64,000 nucleotides of DNA from Gemmatimonadaceae bacterium. Lineage in GTDB: Bacteria; Gemmatimonadota; Gemmatimonadetes; Gemmatimonadales; Gemmatimonadaceae. The notes beneath the pieces were generated by a model that saw only the letters and a list, made by a program, of their open reading frames with translations, was not told where the DNA came from and searched no databases. Position 1 is the first letter of the stretch, and each line of letters opens with the position of its first letter. The position numbers and the translations under genes are program-made. Shown piece by piece: positions 17,066 to 27,053 of this stretch. The stretch is from positions 62,001-126,000 of the forward strand of contig JANYHT010000029.1 of NCBI GenBank assembly GCA_025358925.1. Reading direction: 5' to 3'.

Positions 17066-18810
17066 CCGCTCCCGACCAGACACTCGAGCACGGGTTCTCC
17101 GCGCTCGGGTTGGACCCGCGTATCGCCGATGCACTGGCGACGCTCGGCTATGAAGAGCCAACACCGGTACAGCGCGCAGCCATTCCGCCGCTGCTAGAAG
17201 GTCGCGACGTGCTTGCACAGGCCGCGACCGGTACGGGCAAGACCGCAGCGTTCGCGTTGCCGCTCCTCAGCCGCCTTTCTCCAAACGCAGCCCCGCGTGA
17301 ACGCACCGCCGCGCTGATTCTCGTTCCCACACGCGAGCTCGCCATGCAGGTTGCCGAAGCGGTTCATCGCTACGGCAAGCCATTGGGCGTGCAAGCGCTA
17401 CCGGTGTATGGTGGTGCGTCGATGGACAACCAGATTCGCGCCCTCAAGCGCGGTGTGGATGTCGTGATCGCCACGCCAGGTCGAGCCCTTGATCACATCC
17501 GTCGCGGCACCTTGCAGTTAGCGTCAGTACGTACGGTAGTGCTCGATGAAGCCGACGAAATGCTCGACATGGGATTTGCCGAGGATCTGGAAGCAATTCT
17601 GGAGGCAACGCCCAAGTCGCGGCAGACCGCGCTTTTTTCGGCGACGTTGCCCGCACGCATTCAATCCATCGCGCGTCGTCAACTGCGCGATCCGGTCACG
17701 GTCACGATTGATCGCGAAATTGTTCCTGATGGGACGGCAGCCCGTGTGCGCCAAGTTGCGTACATGGTGCCACGCGCGCACAAGATGGCGGCGCTTGCTC
17801 GTGTGCTCGATCTCGAGCATCCGACCTCGGCCATCGTGTTCTGTCGCACGCGCACCGAAGTCGATGAGCTATCCGAAACGTTAGCTGCACGGGGGATGCG
17901 GGCCGATGCCTTGCACGGTGGTCTGTCGCAGGATCAGCGTGACCGTGTGATGCAAAAATTTCGCGCGCGCAAATCAGACCTGCTGATCGCCACCGATGTC
18001 GCTGCTCGCGGACTCGACGTGAAGCATGTTTCGCACGTCGTCAACTTCGACGTACCGGCTGACGCGGAAGCCTACGTGCATCGCATTGGGCGCACGGGTC
18101 GTGCCGGTCGCGAAGGCGTCGCGATTACACTGGCCGAGCCGCGCGAACATCGCTTGTTGCGGAACATCGAACGCATGACGTCGCAGCGCATCGAAATTGC
18201 TACGGTGCCAACCGTGGCCGATCTCAAGTCACGTCGACTCGAGTTAGCGCGCGCGTCGTTACGCGAAGCAATTATCGAAGGTGGACTCGATCATTTTCGC
18301 GGCATTTGTGAGTCACTCGCCGACGAGTTTGATGTGATGGACATCGCTGCCGCTGCGGTCAAGTTGTTGGAGCAGCGCGAGACGCCCGATGAGCCGGATA
18401 TTCCGTCGGTGAACCCGAAGGGTGAACGGTCGTCGCGCGATGATCGTCCGGCACGCACCGAGCGTCCGCGTCGCGAAAGCGGCGCGGGTGCACGTGAAGG
18501 ATCGCGTGAAGGGGCCGGCGAGCGCTCAGGTCCGCCTAAGGCACGCAAAGCGCGCGAAACACAAGCATGGGCAGTCGCCAAGTTGTGGGTGGGCGCGGGT
18601 CGCAAGATGAAGATGCGTCCAGGCGATCTGGTCGGAGCCATCGCAAATGAAGTCGGCATTGATGCCGGCGTCATCGGCGCTATCGAAATCGGTGACGGCT
18701 ATTCTACCGTTGAGGTCCCAGAAGAGATCGCTGAGGACATTATCACGGCGTTGCGCTCGACGACGATTAAGGGTCGTCGTGTGCTGGTGCGTCGCGATCG
18801 CTCAAAGTAA
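17062..18810 (+). CDS. deaD: DEAD-box RNA helicase with DbpA-type RNA-binding domain
   Basis: 582 residues. Helicase core: PTPVQ, AATGTGKT (motif I), PTRELA, TPGRALD, DEAD in VLDEADEMLDMGF, SAT, and HRIGRTGR (motif VI). Then a linker of ~90 residues rich in Arg/Glu/Gly, and a C-terminal DbpA/CsdA RNA-binding domain (GDLVGAIANEVGIDAGVIG ... GRRVLVRR). This architecture matches DeaD/CsdA, which aid ribosome biogenesis and mRNA unfolding, especially in the cold. GTG start overlaps the preceding unknown gene. Differs from the RhlE-type helicase at 4.6 kb by its folded C-terminal domain. Confidence 0.92.
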   Translation: MTAPDQTLEHGFSALGLDPRIADALATLGYEEPTPVQRAAIPPLLEGRDVLAQAATGTGKTAAFALPLLSRLSPNAAPRERTAALILVPTRELAMQVAEAVHRYGKPLGVQALPVYGGASMDNQIRALKRGVDVVIATPGRALDHIRRGTLQLASVRTVVLDEADEMLDMGFAEDLEAILEATPKSRQTALFSATLPARIQSIARRQLRDPVTVTIDREIVPDGTAARVRQVAYMVPRAHKMAALARVLDLEHPTSAIVFCRTRTEVDELSETLAARGMRADALHGGLSQDQRDRVMQKFRARKSDLLIATDVAARGLDVKHVSHVVNFDVPADAEAYVHRIGRTGRAGREGVAITLAEPREHRLLRNIERMTSQRIEIATVPTVADLKSRRLELARASLREAIIEGGLDHFRGICESLADEFDVMDIAAAAVKLLEQRETPDEPDIPSVNPKGERSSRDDRPARTERPRRESGAGAREGSREGAGERSGPPKARKARETQAWAVAKLWVGAGRKMKMRPGDLVGAIANEVGIDAGVIGAIEIGDGYSTVEVPEEIAEDIITALRSTTIKGRRVLVRRDRSK

Positions 18811-18820
18811 CGCGAACGAT

Positions 18821-20089
18821 TTATCTCGACGTGATACGAATGCCGCGTGGTTGGCGGCGTGTGAGGAGTGCGCGAACGTGGTCGCGTTGTAGCTGATACA
18901 ACAATCCACCAAACGCACTTGCACCGATCGTCAAGATGAGCATGAGGAGGCTGGCCCCGTATTGCGGGTGCCAGCCTCTTGTTGCTTCCAATAACATAGA
19001 AATGCCGGCGCCCCACCCGATCACGCGTTGCGCGATGTCGCGATAGCGCAGCGATTCACGACCGTGAAATTCAGCAATGATGTAGCCAACCAACGTGAAT
19101 GCAGCCACGTGTTCGAGCGAGAGAAAAATGCGCGTGGAAGACACGGCATCGCCGATTTCAAACAGCGCTCCCGTGCCGTGCCACACGATGTCGGCACCAT
19201 CCAACGGCCACAGTGACGAGAGCGCGAGATACGCGGCGAAGAGTGGCAACACGAGTCGCAAGGTGGCGAGTTCGAATCGACGATTGCCCGACACCGCGCG
19301 TGCGCGTGCGGTGGCGATACTCCGCAGCCACGCCACGCCAACCGTGAGCGTGGCACCGGCCAGCAGTATGCTGCGATCGCGAATTGCACTGGGCAACATC
19401 GCCACCACGAACCACAAGAGGGCGGCGACTAGCAGCCACGGACGGCCAATGCCTCGGACCGGTGCGAGATACGCAGCGTGCACGGTGCCCAACACGCCAC
19501 CAGCAAATGCGGCGACCAACAAGACCAACCATGTGCGCGAGCCACCGTCGCTCGCCAAGCCAATCAACCACATCAGCGGCACGAGGAGATAGACGAGTCC
19601 CATGAGCGGCAGTTCGAGTGCCAACGTACGCACCGCGTTGTCGCCGTCCATTCGCTTGAGCACAAACGCATACAAGACGGCACCAACGGCCGCTCCAATC
19701 GCATTGGTCAATACGTCTAACAGTGAGGAATAGCGTTCCGCTTCAAATAGCTGCGCCGTCTCAATACACCCGCTCAACGCTGCAGCAACGAGCAAGACTT
19801 GCCACCATTTTGCCAGCGATCCGCTCGGTCGTGTCAGTTGAAAGAGAAATCCGATTGGTACAAACATGACGACGTTCATGACGATATCGGACCACGTCCA
19901 CAACTGCGTAAGTCCGTGTACCGGCACCGCCGCAAAGCGAAACGGCGCCAACGTAATGATCGCCATCATCACCGCGAGGTAGCTCAGCATGGCGCGGCCG
20001 AGCCGAGCACCGGAAATGTCGGTGGCGCGGCGTTTGGTGCGTGTTGTGATGGCGGCCGTGCGGACGGTGAACGGAAGGGAGTCGCTCAT
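18821..20089 (-). CDS. VanZ-family membrane protein
   Basis: 422 residues with about ten hydrophobic helices. The VanZ-like pattern is in the N-terminal third: DIVMNVVMFVPIGFLFQL, then SGCIETAQLFEAERYSSLLDVLTNAIGAAVG. The C-terminal two thirds are further transmembrane helices of unassigned function, making this longer than simple VanZ proteins. The biochemical role of most VanZ-like proteins outside glycopeptide resistance is unknown. Convergent with the helicase; only ten bases separate them. Confidence 0.85.
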   Translation of the reverse strand: MSDSLPFTVRTAAITTRTKRRATDISGARLGRAMLSYLAVMMAIITLAPFRFAAVPVHGLTQLWTWSDIVMNVVMFVPIGFLFQLTRPSGSLAKWWQVLLVAAALSGCIETAQLFEAERYSSLLDVLTNAIGAAVGAVLYAFVLKRMDGDNAVRTLALELPLMGLVYLLVPLMWLIGLASDGGSRTWLVLLVAAFAGGVLGTVHAAYLAPVRGIGRPWLLVAALLWFVVAMLPSAIRDRSILLAGATLTVGVAWLRSIATARARAVSGNRRFELATLRLVLPLFAAYLALSSLWPLDGADIVWHGTGALFEIGDAVSSTRIFLSLEHVAAFTLVGYIIAEFHGRESLRYRDIAQRVIGWGAGISMLLEATRGWHPQYGASLLMLILTIGASAFGGLLYQLQRDHVRALLTRRQPRGIRITSR

Positions 20090-20144
20090 GGAGGAAAGTA
20101 TCGGTCGCGGACGCTAACTTCTTCGCATCCCCAACCCCGTGCCC

Positions 20145-23100
20145 ATGCGCTTTCTATGCCGCTCGTCCGTCACCGTCTTGGTCTTATGGTTTGGTGCCTC
20201 CGTTCCCATCGTGGCATTGACGCAAAGTGCCGCAAAATCGACCACGAACGCGGCTTTGCCGACGAACTTTGATTCAGCAACATTTGCCGCTCTGACGTGG
20301 CGCAATGTCGGTCCATGGCGCGGCGGGCGCGCCAATGCCATTGTCGGCATCGCCTCGCAACCGATGACGTATTTCGCGGGCTATACCGGCGGCGGTGTGT
20401 GGCGCACGGATGACGCGGGTAATAATTGGCGCAACATCTCCGACGGATTTTTTAAGAGCAGTTCCATTGGTGCGATTGCCGTCGCGCCATCGGACCCGAA
20501 TGTGTTGTACGTCGGCACGGGGGAGCATGCAGTGCGCGGTCAGTCGTCGACCTACGGCGACGGCGTATATCGTAGCACCGATCAAGGGCGCACATGGATG
20601 AACGTAGGACTTGCGGCCACTCGCCAGATTTCTGCGGTGCGCATCCACCCAAAGGATCCCGACATTGTGTATGTCGCCGCGCAGGGAGATCGATGGAAGG
20701 GTACGACCGATCGCGGCATTTATCGCACGAAAGACGGTGGCAAGAGTTGGACGCTCGTCTTGAAAGGTGACAACACGCTGAGTGGCGCGAGTGATTTATC
20801 AATGGACGCGACAAATCCGCGCATTTTGTACGCGGCATTCTGGGACGCGCAACGCTTTCCGTGGCAAGTACGCAGCGGCGGTGCGGGCAGTGGCATTTGG
20901 AAGTCGTTAGACGGCGGCGACACGTGGAAGCGGCTAAGCGAAGGGCTGCCCAAATTGATGGGCAAGATTGGTGTGGCGGTCTCGCCGGCAAATCCCGATC
21001 GCGTGTATGCCATTGTTGAAGCGGAAAACGGTGGCCTGTTTCGCTCGGATGACGCGGGTGCGACGTGGCGTTTGCTGTCGGGTGACCGGCTCATTCAAAC
21101 GCGTTCGTGGTACTACATGAATGTGACGGCCGATCCGAAAAATGCGGACGTCGTGTGGGTGATGAATGCGCCGGTGATGCGATCTATTGACGGTGGCCGC
21201 ACCTTTCAAACCGTAAATGCGATGCACGGCGATAATCATCAGCTGTGGATTAATCCGCTCGACAGTCGGTACATCGCGAACGCCAACGATGGCGGTGGAT
21301 CGGTGTCACTTGATGGTGGAAAGAGTTGGAGCACGCAAGACAATCAGCCAACGGCACAGTTCTATCACGTCGCTGTTGACGATGGGTTTCCGTACAAACT
21401 GTATGGTGGGCAGCAGGACAATTCGTCGGTGATCATCAAGAGTCGCACGGAGGGTGGGTCAATCGGCATGCGCGATTGGATTGAGGGCCCTGGGTGCGAA
21501 AGTGCGAACATGGGCGTGAGTGCAAAGCATCCGCAGTTCGTATACGGCGGCTGTTATCAGGGCATCGTCGAAGAACTCGATGCAACAATCGGGGTAACGC
21601 GCGCGATCATGCCGTGGCCCGCGCTCAATCTCACCGAGCCCACCGATAAGACGCGCTATCGCTTCAATTGGACGGCGCCCATTCTCGTTTCGCCGCACGA
21701 TGACAATGTGATCTATCAGGGCGGCAACGTGTTGTTTAAGACGACAGACCGCGGCATGAGTTGGACGCCGATCTCACCGGATCTCACGCACAACGATAAA
21801 GCGCGTCAGGGATGGGGCGGCACGCCAATCACGAACGAAGGTGCAGGCGGCGAAGTGTATGCAACCATTGTGACGATTCAAGAGTCGCCACATGACGCGA
21901 ACACATTATACGTCGGAACTGACGATGGGCTCATTCAATTGACGCGTGACGGTGGGAAGACTTGGAGCAACGTCACGTCGTCGGCGTGGGGTGATGGCTT
22001 GGTGAACGAGATTGACGTGTCACCGTTCGATCCCGCCACGGTGTATGTCGCGTTTCGCAAAGATCGCGTCGGTGATGCAACGGCACATGTCTTTCGTTCG
22101 ACTGACTACGGAAAATCGTGGACACGTTTGGTTGCTGGACTCCGAGACAACGAACCGGTGCGCGTCGTGCGTGAAGATCCAGAGCGGCGTGGGTTGCTGT
22201 ACGCCGGTACAGAAACTGGCGTATATGTGTCGTACGATGCAGGAGCACGCTGGTTGCCATTTGCCGGTGGTTTCCCGGTCACACCCGTTACCGATCTCAA
22301 GGTGAAGCACGGCGACCTCATTGCCGCGACTGAAGGACGTGCCTTTTGGATCATGGATGATCTCTCGGCGATTCGTCAGCGCGCCGATTCGATCGGGAAT
22401 GCGGCCATTCATTTGTACACGCCGCGCGCCGTCGTGTTAGCCGGTGGTGGCGCGGGGCCGGCGCGTAACGCGGGTCGCAATCCACCATACGGCGCGACGG
22501 TATTTTTTCGTATGGCGAGCGCACCCGACACCGCGACCACAGTGACGATAGAATTTCTCGACGCGAAGGGCGTTGTCTTGCGTTCCTTTGCAACCAAAGG
22601 TGATTCGATTAATCGTCTCACGGCGAAGGCCGGATTGAATACGTTCAGTTGGAACTTGCGTCGGGCTGCGCCCACGCGCATCGCAGGCATCGTGTTGTTC
22701 GGCGCACCGACCGATGGTGGTGCGCGCGTGTCACCCGGTCGGTATACCGTGCGCTTGACCTCTGGGGCGACAGTGCATTCGGCGATGTTTGATGTGTTGC
22801 AAGACCCGCGCATTACCGCGCCTGCGGCAGTCGTGGCGGAACGTGATTCGGTGTCATCATTGCTGGCTAATCGCATCACGGAAATTCATGACGCGGTGCT
22901 GCGTTTGCGCGACCTGCGCACGCAGGTGCAATCGTTCACGTCGCGCGCGAAAGAAGCAACGAACGCTGATACGTTGGCAAAAGCGGGTCGCGCACTAACG
23001 GGGAAATTGGAGAAACTCGATCCGCGATTAACAACGAAAGCAACAAACGGGCAAGACATCATCAACTTTGCGAATGGTATCAACGGTCAGTACGGTTTCT

Positions 23101-23303
23101 TGCTTGGTCAGGTAGAGGGAAATCCGGTGCTAACCAAACCGGTGCGCGAGCGCTTGGTGGAATTGGAGAAAATGTGGTCGACAATGCGTGCTGAAGTGGA
23201 GTTGGTGGAAACGCAGGACGTCAACGCGTTCAACGCGTTGCTCGCGGCAGGGAAAATTTCTGGCGTCATCGTACCGGCAAAAAAGAAGGGGCCGATTCTA
23301 TGA
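20145..23303 (+). CDS. secreted BNR/VPS10 (sortilin-like) repeat protein 1
   Basis: About 1052 residues with a signal peptide (VLWFGASVPIVALTQS) followed by two beta-propeller regions. Asp-box repeats such as GGVWRTDDAGNNW, DGVYRSTDQGRTW, RGIYRTKDGGKSW and KTTDRGMSW recur along residues ~50-680. A C-terminal ~300-residue part has a WDDLS-type linker (IMDDLSAIRQ), a beta-sandwich stretch and helices. The family is called 'glycosyl hydrolase/VPS10 domain' in databases, but enzymatic activity is unproven. GTG 20139 is also in frame; I use ATG 20145. It overlaps the serine hydrolase gene by four bases (ATGA). A paralogue lies at 45505. Confidence 0.9.
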   Translation: MRFLCRSSVTVLVLWFGASVPIVALTQSAAKSTTNAALPTNFDSATFAALTWRNVGPWRGGRANAIVGIASQPMTYFAGYTGGGVWRTDDAGNNWRNISDGFFKSSSIGAIAVAPSDPNVLYVGTGEHAVRGQSSTYGDGVYRSTDQGRTWMNVGLAATRQISAVRIHPKDPDIVYVAAQGDRWKGTTDRGIYRTKDGGKSWTLVLKGDNTLSGASDLSMDATNPRILYAAFWDAQRFPWQVRSGGAGSGIWKSLDGGDTWKRLSEGLPKLMGKIGVAVSPANPDRVYAIVEAENGGLFRSDDAGATWRLLSGDRLIQTRSWYYMNVTADPKNADVVWVMNAPVMRSIDGGRTFQTVNAMHGDNHQLWINPLDSRYIANANDGGGSVSLDGGKSWSTQDNQPTAQFYHVAVDDGFPYKLYGGQQDNSSVIIKSRTEGGSIGMRDWIEGPGCESANMGVSAKHPQFVYGGCYQGIVEELDATIGVTRAIMPWPALNLTEPTDKTRYRFNWTAPILVSPHDDNVIYQGGNVLFKTTDRGMSWTPISPDLTHNDKARQGWGGTPITNEGAGGEVYATIVTIQESPHDANTLYVGTDDGLIQLTRDGGKTWSNVTSSAWGDGLVNEIDVSPFDPATVYVAFRKDRVGDATAHVFRSTDYGKSWTRLVAGLRDNEPVRVVREDPERRGLLYAGTETGVYVSYDAGARWLPFAGGFPVTPVTDLKVKHGDLIAATEGRAFWIMDDLSAIRQRADSIGNAAIHLYTPRAVVLAGGGAGPARNAGRNPPYGATVFFRMASAPDTATTVTIEFLDAKGVVLRSFATKGDSINRLTAKAGLNTFSWNLRRAAPTRIAGIVLFGAPTDGGARVSPGRYTVRLTSGATVHSAMFDVLQDPRITAPAAVVAERDSVSSLLANRITEIHDAVLRLRDLRTQVQSFTSRAKEATNADTLAKAGRALTGKLEKLDPRLTTKATNGQDIINFANGINGQYGFLLGQVEGNPVLTKPVRERLVELEKMWSTMRAEVELVETQDVNAFNALLAAGKISGVIVPAKKKGPIL

Positions 23304-24583
23304 GATGTCGTATTGGGCTTGTTGCGTTCGCTAGCATCGCGCTGAGTGTGACACGCGCGGCGACTGCACAGTCGGCACCGGTATGGACGGTGCCCGCTAA
23401 CGCGTACTATCCGGATGCGGGCAACGCATGGGAGCGGCGTCGAGCAACGCAAGTTGGCCTTGACTCTACAAAACTTGACGTCGCGATTGCCTTCGCCATT
23501 GCCAATGAGGCGAAAGGCTCGCGTGATCTCGAGGTCAATCATTATCTCACCTTTGGACGTGAACCGTTTGGCGCGGCCATTGGTCCGATCGCACCACGTG
23601 GAGCACCGACTGGTGTCATTGTGCGCCACGGATACGTGGTCGCCGAGTGGGGGGATCCGACCGCAGTAGAGATGACGCACAGTGTGACGAAGAGTTTGTT
23701 GTCCACCGTGATCGGTGTGGCTTTTGATAAAGGGCTGATACGCAGCGTCAACGATACGGTCGCAAAGAGCATCGGGCCGATACTGGCGATCGCTGCACCA
23801 GTACAGGGACTGGGCGCGGAAGCACCGTCAAACGGCAAATGGTTGATGCCGTTTGAGACGACACACAATCGTCGCCTCACGTGGGATCATATGTTGCGAC
23901 AAGTGAGCGATTGGGAAGGCACGTTGTGGGGCAAGCCGGAGTGGGCGGATCGTCCGTCGCCAGCGAATGCACCGAATACGTGGATCAATCGCCCGCGTGT
24001 CGAACCCGGCAGCGTTTATGAATACAACGACGTGCGTGTGAACGCGTTGGCGCTTGCAGCGCTGAATATCTGGCGCAAGCCGCTACCGGAAGTGTTGCGC
24101 GAACAGATTATGGATCCCATCGGCGCATCCTCAACGTGGCGGTGGTATGGATACGACAATTCATGGATCGTGCTTGATGGTCGCGCGGTACAATCGGTGA
24201 GTGGTGGCGGACACTGGGGTGGCGGAGTGTTCATTAACGCGCGCGACATGGCGCGGTTTGGATTGCTGACGCTTCGCCGTGGCCAGTGGAAGGACAAGCG
24301 CCTACTGTCAGAGACGTGGGTGCGGCAATCGCTCACGCCAACGCCCGCGCAGCCGACGTACGGCTACATGAACTGGTTTTTGAACACCGATCGGAAGTAC
24401 GTGCCGAGTGCGCCGGCGTCTGCCTTTGTGCATGTGGGCAACGGCACAAACATTATTTATGTCGATCCGGTCAACGACGTCGTGGCGGTCGTGCGATGGA
24501 TCGAGAACAGTGCGGTCGATGGATTTGTGCAGCGCTTGTTGGCGGCGATGACCCTCGAAGTAGACACACCCAAACGGCGGTAA
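23300..24583 (+). CDS. periplasmic serine hydrolase (class C beta-lactamase fold)
   Basis: 427 residues with signal peptide ending near RAATAQS. The SxxK active-site motif is S128-V-T-K131 in THSVTKSLLS. VYEYNDVRV occupies the YxN position, and HVGNG the KTG/HxG position. Members act as esterases, D-Ala peptidases or amidases. The ATG overlaps the stop of the BNR gene, showing translational coupling, and the next gene starts three bases after its stop, so the three probably form one exported unit. Confidence 0.88.
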   Translation: MRCRIGLVAFASIALSVTRAATAQSAPVWTVPANAYYPDAGNAWERRRATQVGLDSTKLDVAIAFAIANEAKGSRDLEVNHYLTFGREPFGAAIGPIAPRGAPTGVIVRHGYVVAEWGDPTAVEMTHSVTKSLLSTVIGVAFDKGLIRSVNDTVAKSIGPILAIAAPVQGLGAEAPSNGKWLMPFETTHNRRLTWDHMLRQVSDWEGTLWGKPEWADRPSPANAPNTWINRPRVEPGSVYEYNDVRVNALALAALNIWRKPLPEVLREQIMDPIGASSTWRWYGYDNSWIVLDGRAVQSVSGGGHWGGGVFINARDMARFGLLTLRRGQWKDKRLLSETWVRQSLTPTPAQPTYGYMNWFLNTDRKYVPSAPASAFVHVGNGTNIIYVDPVNDVVAVVRWIENSAVDGFVQRLLAAMTLEVDTPKRR

Positions 24584-24586
24584 CTG

Positions 24587-25996
24587 ATGGCGCGCGCGGT
24601 GAGACGAATTCAACAGATCTGCACATTGATGCTCGCGGTGATATGTCCTGCGACGGTACACGCGCAGGGCGTGGGCAAAGTGCGCGGCGCGATTTACGAC
24701 AGTCTTTCGAACAAGCCATTGCGCGGCGCGACGGTTTTTATATCGGGCTCGACAAAACTCGGTATTTCCAACGAGCTCGGTGAATTTTTGGTCGACAGCG
24801 TACCCGTTGGCAAACAGTCCGTCAGTTATTCCACACCGTTGCTCGATTCGCTGGGATTATCCGGCATGATTAGCAGCGTGCAGGTCGTCGCGAACACCGA
24901 AGCAACACTGTCGTTAGGCATACCGTCCTTCGCGACATTGTGGAGAACGTTGTGTCCACGCACGCTGGTGTCGCGTACTGATAGCGGTATCGTCTACGGT
25001 GGGATCAGCAATGCACACACCGATACACGGTTACGCGGTGCGCGGGCGGTGTTCTCGTGGCTCGCGATGGAAACCAACGGAAAATCACTCGCGATGAATC
25101 GCCCAGTACAAGTGGTGCGCACGGATAGCCTCGGTAACTACGTGGCGTGCGGACTGCCGACGGACATCAGCATCACGGCAGAAATCGATGCCGGTCCGAT
25201 GACGAGTAGTGCGATAGACTTTGTGTTGTATCCCATTCGCATCTCACATCGGGATTTTCTAGTCAGCACCGAACTCATACCGGTGACCGCCTCGTCGTCG
25301 CGACCAACATCGCGGATGGGCGCACCAACACTCGCGGCAGCAGTGCGTCTACGCGGTACGGCTACGGTGCGTGGCACAGTGCGCGACGGAAACGGCGTAC
25401 CGCAAGGCAATACGCTGATCACCGCACCCAGTGCGGATACCACAACGCGCACCGATGTTGATGGCAAATACGTGTTGGCGGGACTACCGGCCGGCACGCA
25501 AGCGCTCCGCGCGCGAAAGCTCGGGTACGGTCCACAAACAGTGCAGATCGATCTGCGACCAGGTCAGGTAACAGACGCTGATATTGGCTTGCCGGCAGCA
25601 ACGGTGCTGGCCAAAGTCGATGTTAAAGCCGAACGTGGAGCAAACGTCTCACGCAAAGGATTTGAAGAGCGCAAGAAAGTTGGTGGTGGATATTTTCTCA
25701 CCGACCGTGACATCGAAAATCGACCCGACATGGTGAGCGTGCTGCAGGGGCTTCCGTCGTTGAAAATTCAACGTCGCAACATGAGCACCAGCATCACGAT
25801 TGAACGCGGTCCTGCGGTGTGTGTGCCGTCGGTCTATCTCGACGGGCGCACTTCGAGTGTCGACGAACTCACACTGGTCCGGCCGGAAGAAGTATTTGGT
25901 GTGGAGGTCTACACGCATGCGGCCGAAATTCCGCCGCAATTTCTCGGGATCAATCAATGTGGTTCGCTCGTGATTTGGACGAAGAACGCGAGGTAG
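24587..25996 (+). CDS. carboxypeptidase-regulatory-like protein with TonB plug-like C terminus
   Basis: 469 residues with signal peptide (LMLAVICPATVHAQG). Two transthyretin-like CarbReg domains are seen: GKVRGAIYDSLSNKPLRGATVFISG (residues ~28-100) and ATVRGTVRDGNGVPQGNTLI ... GPQTVQIDL (~255-330). The last 120 residues resemble a TonB-dependent receptor plug (FLTDRDIENRPDMVSVLQ, VYLDGRTSSVDELTLVRPEEVFGVEVY), but there is no beta-barrel after it; the gene ends cleanly. Such barrel-less proteins are common in Gemmatimonadota and their job is not known. Probably periplasmic or outer-membrane associated. Confidence 0.85.
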   Translation: MARAVRRIQQICTLMLAVICPATVHAQGVGKVRGAIYDSLSNKPLRGATVFISGSTKLGISNELGEFLVDSVPVGKQSVSYSTPLLDSLGLSGMISSVQVVANTEATLSLGIPSFATLWRTLCPRTLVSRTDSGIVYGGISNAHTDTRLRGARAVFSWLAMETNGKSLAMNRPVQVVRTDSLGNYVACGLPTDISITAEIDAGPMTSSAIDFVLYPIRISHRDFLVSTELIPVTASSSRPTSRMGAPTLAAAVRLRGTATVRGTVRDGNGVPQGNTLITAPSADTTTRTDVDGKYVLAGLPAGTQALRARKLGYGPQTVQIDLRPGQVTDADIGLPAATVLAKVDVKAERGANVSRKGFEERKKVGGGYFLTDRDIENRPDMVSVLQGLPSLKIQRRNMSTSITIERGPAVCVPSVYLDGRTSSVDELTLVRPEEVFGVEVYTHAAEIPPQFLGINQCGSLVIWTKNAR

Positions 25997-26010
25997 GATA
26001 GATTGCAGAC

Positions 26011-26658
26011 ATGAGCGAACACCGGATCGCCTCGCCGCGCGAAGAACTCGCCAACGCCCTAACGCATGGTGTTGGTCTCCTGGCAAGCCTTGTTGGATTG
26101 CCGGTGTTGGTGCTCGCGGCGATGGCTCGTGGCGAGCGTCTGATGGTGATTGGTGCAAGCGTGTTCGGCGCCACGCTGATCGCGCTGTATGCGGCGTCGA
26201 CGCTGTATCACGCCATACCGCATCCGACGCTTAAGCAACGACTGCGCGTCGTTGATCACGCGGCCATTTACTTGTTGATCGCCGGGACGTACACGCCGTT
26301 CACGCTGGGTGTACTACGTGGCGCATGGGGATGGTCACTCTTTGGCATTGTGTGGACGCTCGCGGCGCTGGGCGTGCTCTTCAAATTAAAATTTGGTCCA
26401 CGATTTCAGCGTGCATCAACGGCGATGTATATCGCGATGGGCTGGGTCATCATCATTGCGCTCAAACCGCTCATGCAGGCGTTACCGAGTGCGGGGCTGA
26501 TGCTGTTGGGTGCTGGTGGCCTGCTCTATACGGGCGGCTGTGTGTTTTATCTGGCCAAGCGCAGTTGGTCGCATCCGGTGTGGCATTTGTTTGTGTTGGG
26601 CGGCAGTGCCTGTCATTTTTTCGCGGTGCTCTGGTACGCTGCACCGGCAGCGGGATGA
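26011..26658 (+). CDS. hemolysin III family membrane protein
   Basis: 215 residues, seven hydrophobic helices, PAQR/hemolysin III superfamily (YqfA/TrhA). Diagnostic motifs: EELANALTHGVG, STLYHAIPHP, RVVDHAAIYLLIAGTYTPF and the C-terminal SWSHPVWHLFVLGGSACHFFAV, which supply the conserved His/Asp residues that bind zinc in relatives. A role in membrane energetics or lipid homeostasis is proposed for the family; haemolysis is not established for most members. Overlaps the next gene by four bases. Confidence 0.92.
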   Translation: MSEHRIASPREELANALTHGVGLLASLVGLPVLVLAAMARGERLMVIGASVFGATLIALYAASTLYHAIPHPTLKQRLRVVDHAAIYLLIAGTYTPFTLGVLRGAWGWSLFGIVWTLAALGVLFKLKFGPRFQRASTAMYIAMGWVIIIALKPLMQALPSAGLMLLGAGGLLYTGGCVFYLAKRSWSHPVWHLFVLGGSACHFFAVLWYAAPAAG

Positions 26659-27053
26659 CGCGACTGCGGAACGTGATGCCCGCGGTGCTGCTGTTTGGCG
26701 CGGCGGGCATTTTTCATTTTGTCGGGTACCGATTTTTTGAACGCATCGTGCCGCCGTGGGTGCCGAACGCGCCGCTGGCGGTGCAGCTGAGTGGTGTCGC
26801 GGAGATTGCGGGCGCGGCTGGCTTGCTCTGGTCGAAGACGCGCCGAGCGGCGGCGTGGGGATTGATCGCGCTGCTGGCGGCGGTGTTTCCGGCCAATGTG
26901 CAAATGCTACAGATGGCGCGCGCATCGGGGGAAAACGCGTGGCTCGTTGCGGGGTTGTGGGCGCGACTGCCGATTCAGCCGCTCATCATGTGGTGGTTGT
27001 ACCGCGCGGCTATACGATCAACGCAGAACGACTGGCGCGAATTTGCGCGGTGA
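26655..27053 (+). CDS. DoxX-like membrane protein
   Basis: 132 residues, four hydrophobic helices, from the ATG at 26655 that overlaps the stop of the hemolysin III gene. The start PAVLLFGAAGIFHFVGYRFFERIVPPWVP and the segment GVAEIAGAAGLLWSKTRRAAAWGL are typical of small DoxX/DUF4870-like proteins with a GxxE signature. The last codons (DWREFAR and the TGA) lie inside the first copy of the 27-kb repeat, so the repeat has fixed the current C terminus. Function unknown. Confidence 0.82.
   Translation: MTRLRNVMPAVLLFGAAGIFHFVGYRFFERIVPPWVPNAPLAVQLSGVAEIAGAAGLLWSKTRRAAAWGLIALLAAVFPANVQMLQMARASGENAWLVAGLWARLPIQPLIMWWLYRAAIRSTQNDWREFAR

Noticed and set aside
26325-26654. Long N-terminal extension of the DoxX gene
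   Set aside because: Runs antiparallel in sense to the hemolysin III coding frame; the ATGA overlap at 26655 gives the normal DoxX length.
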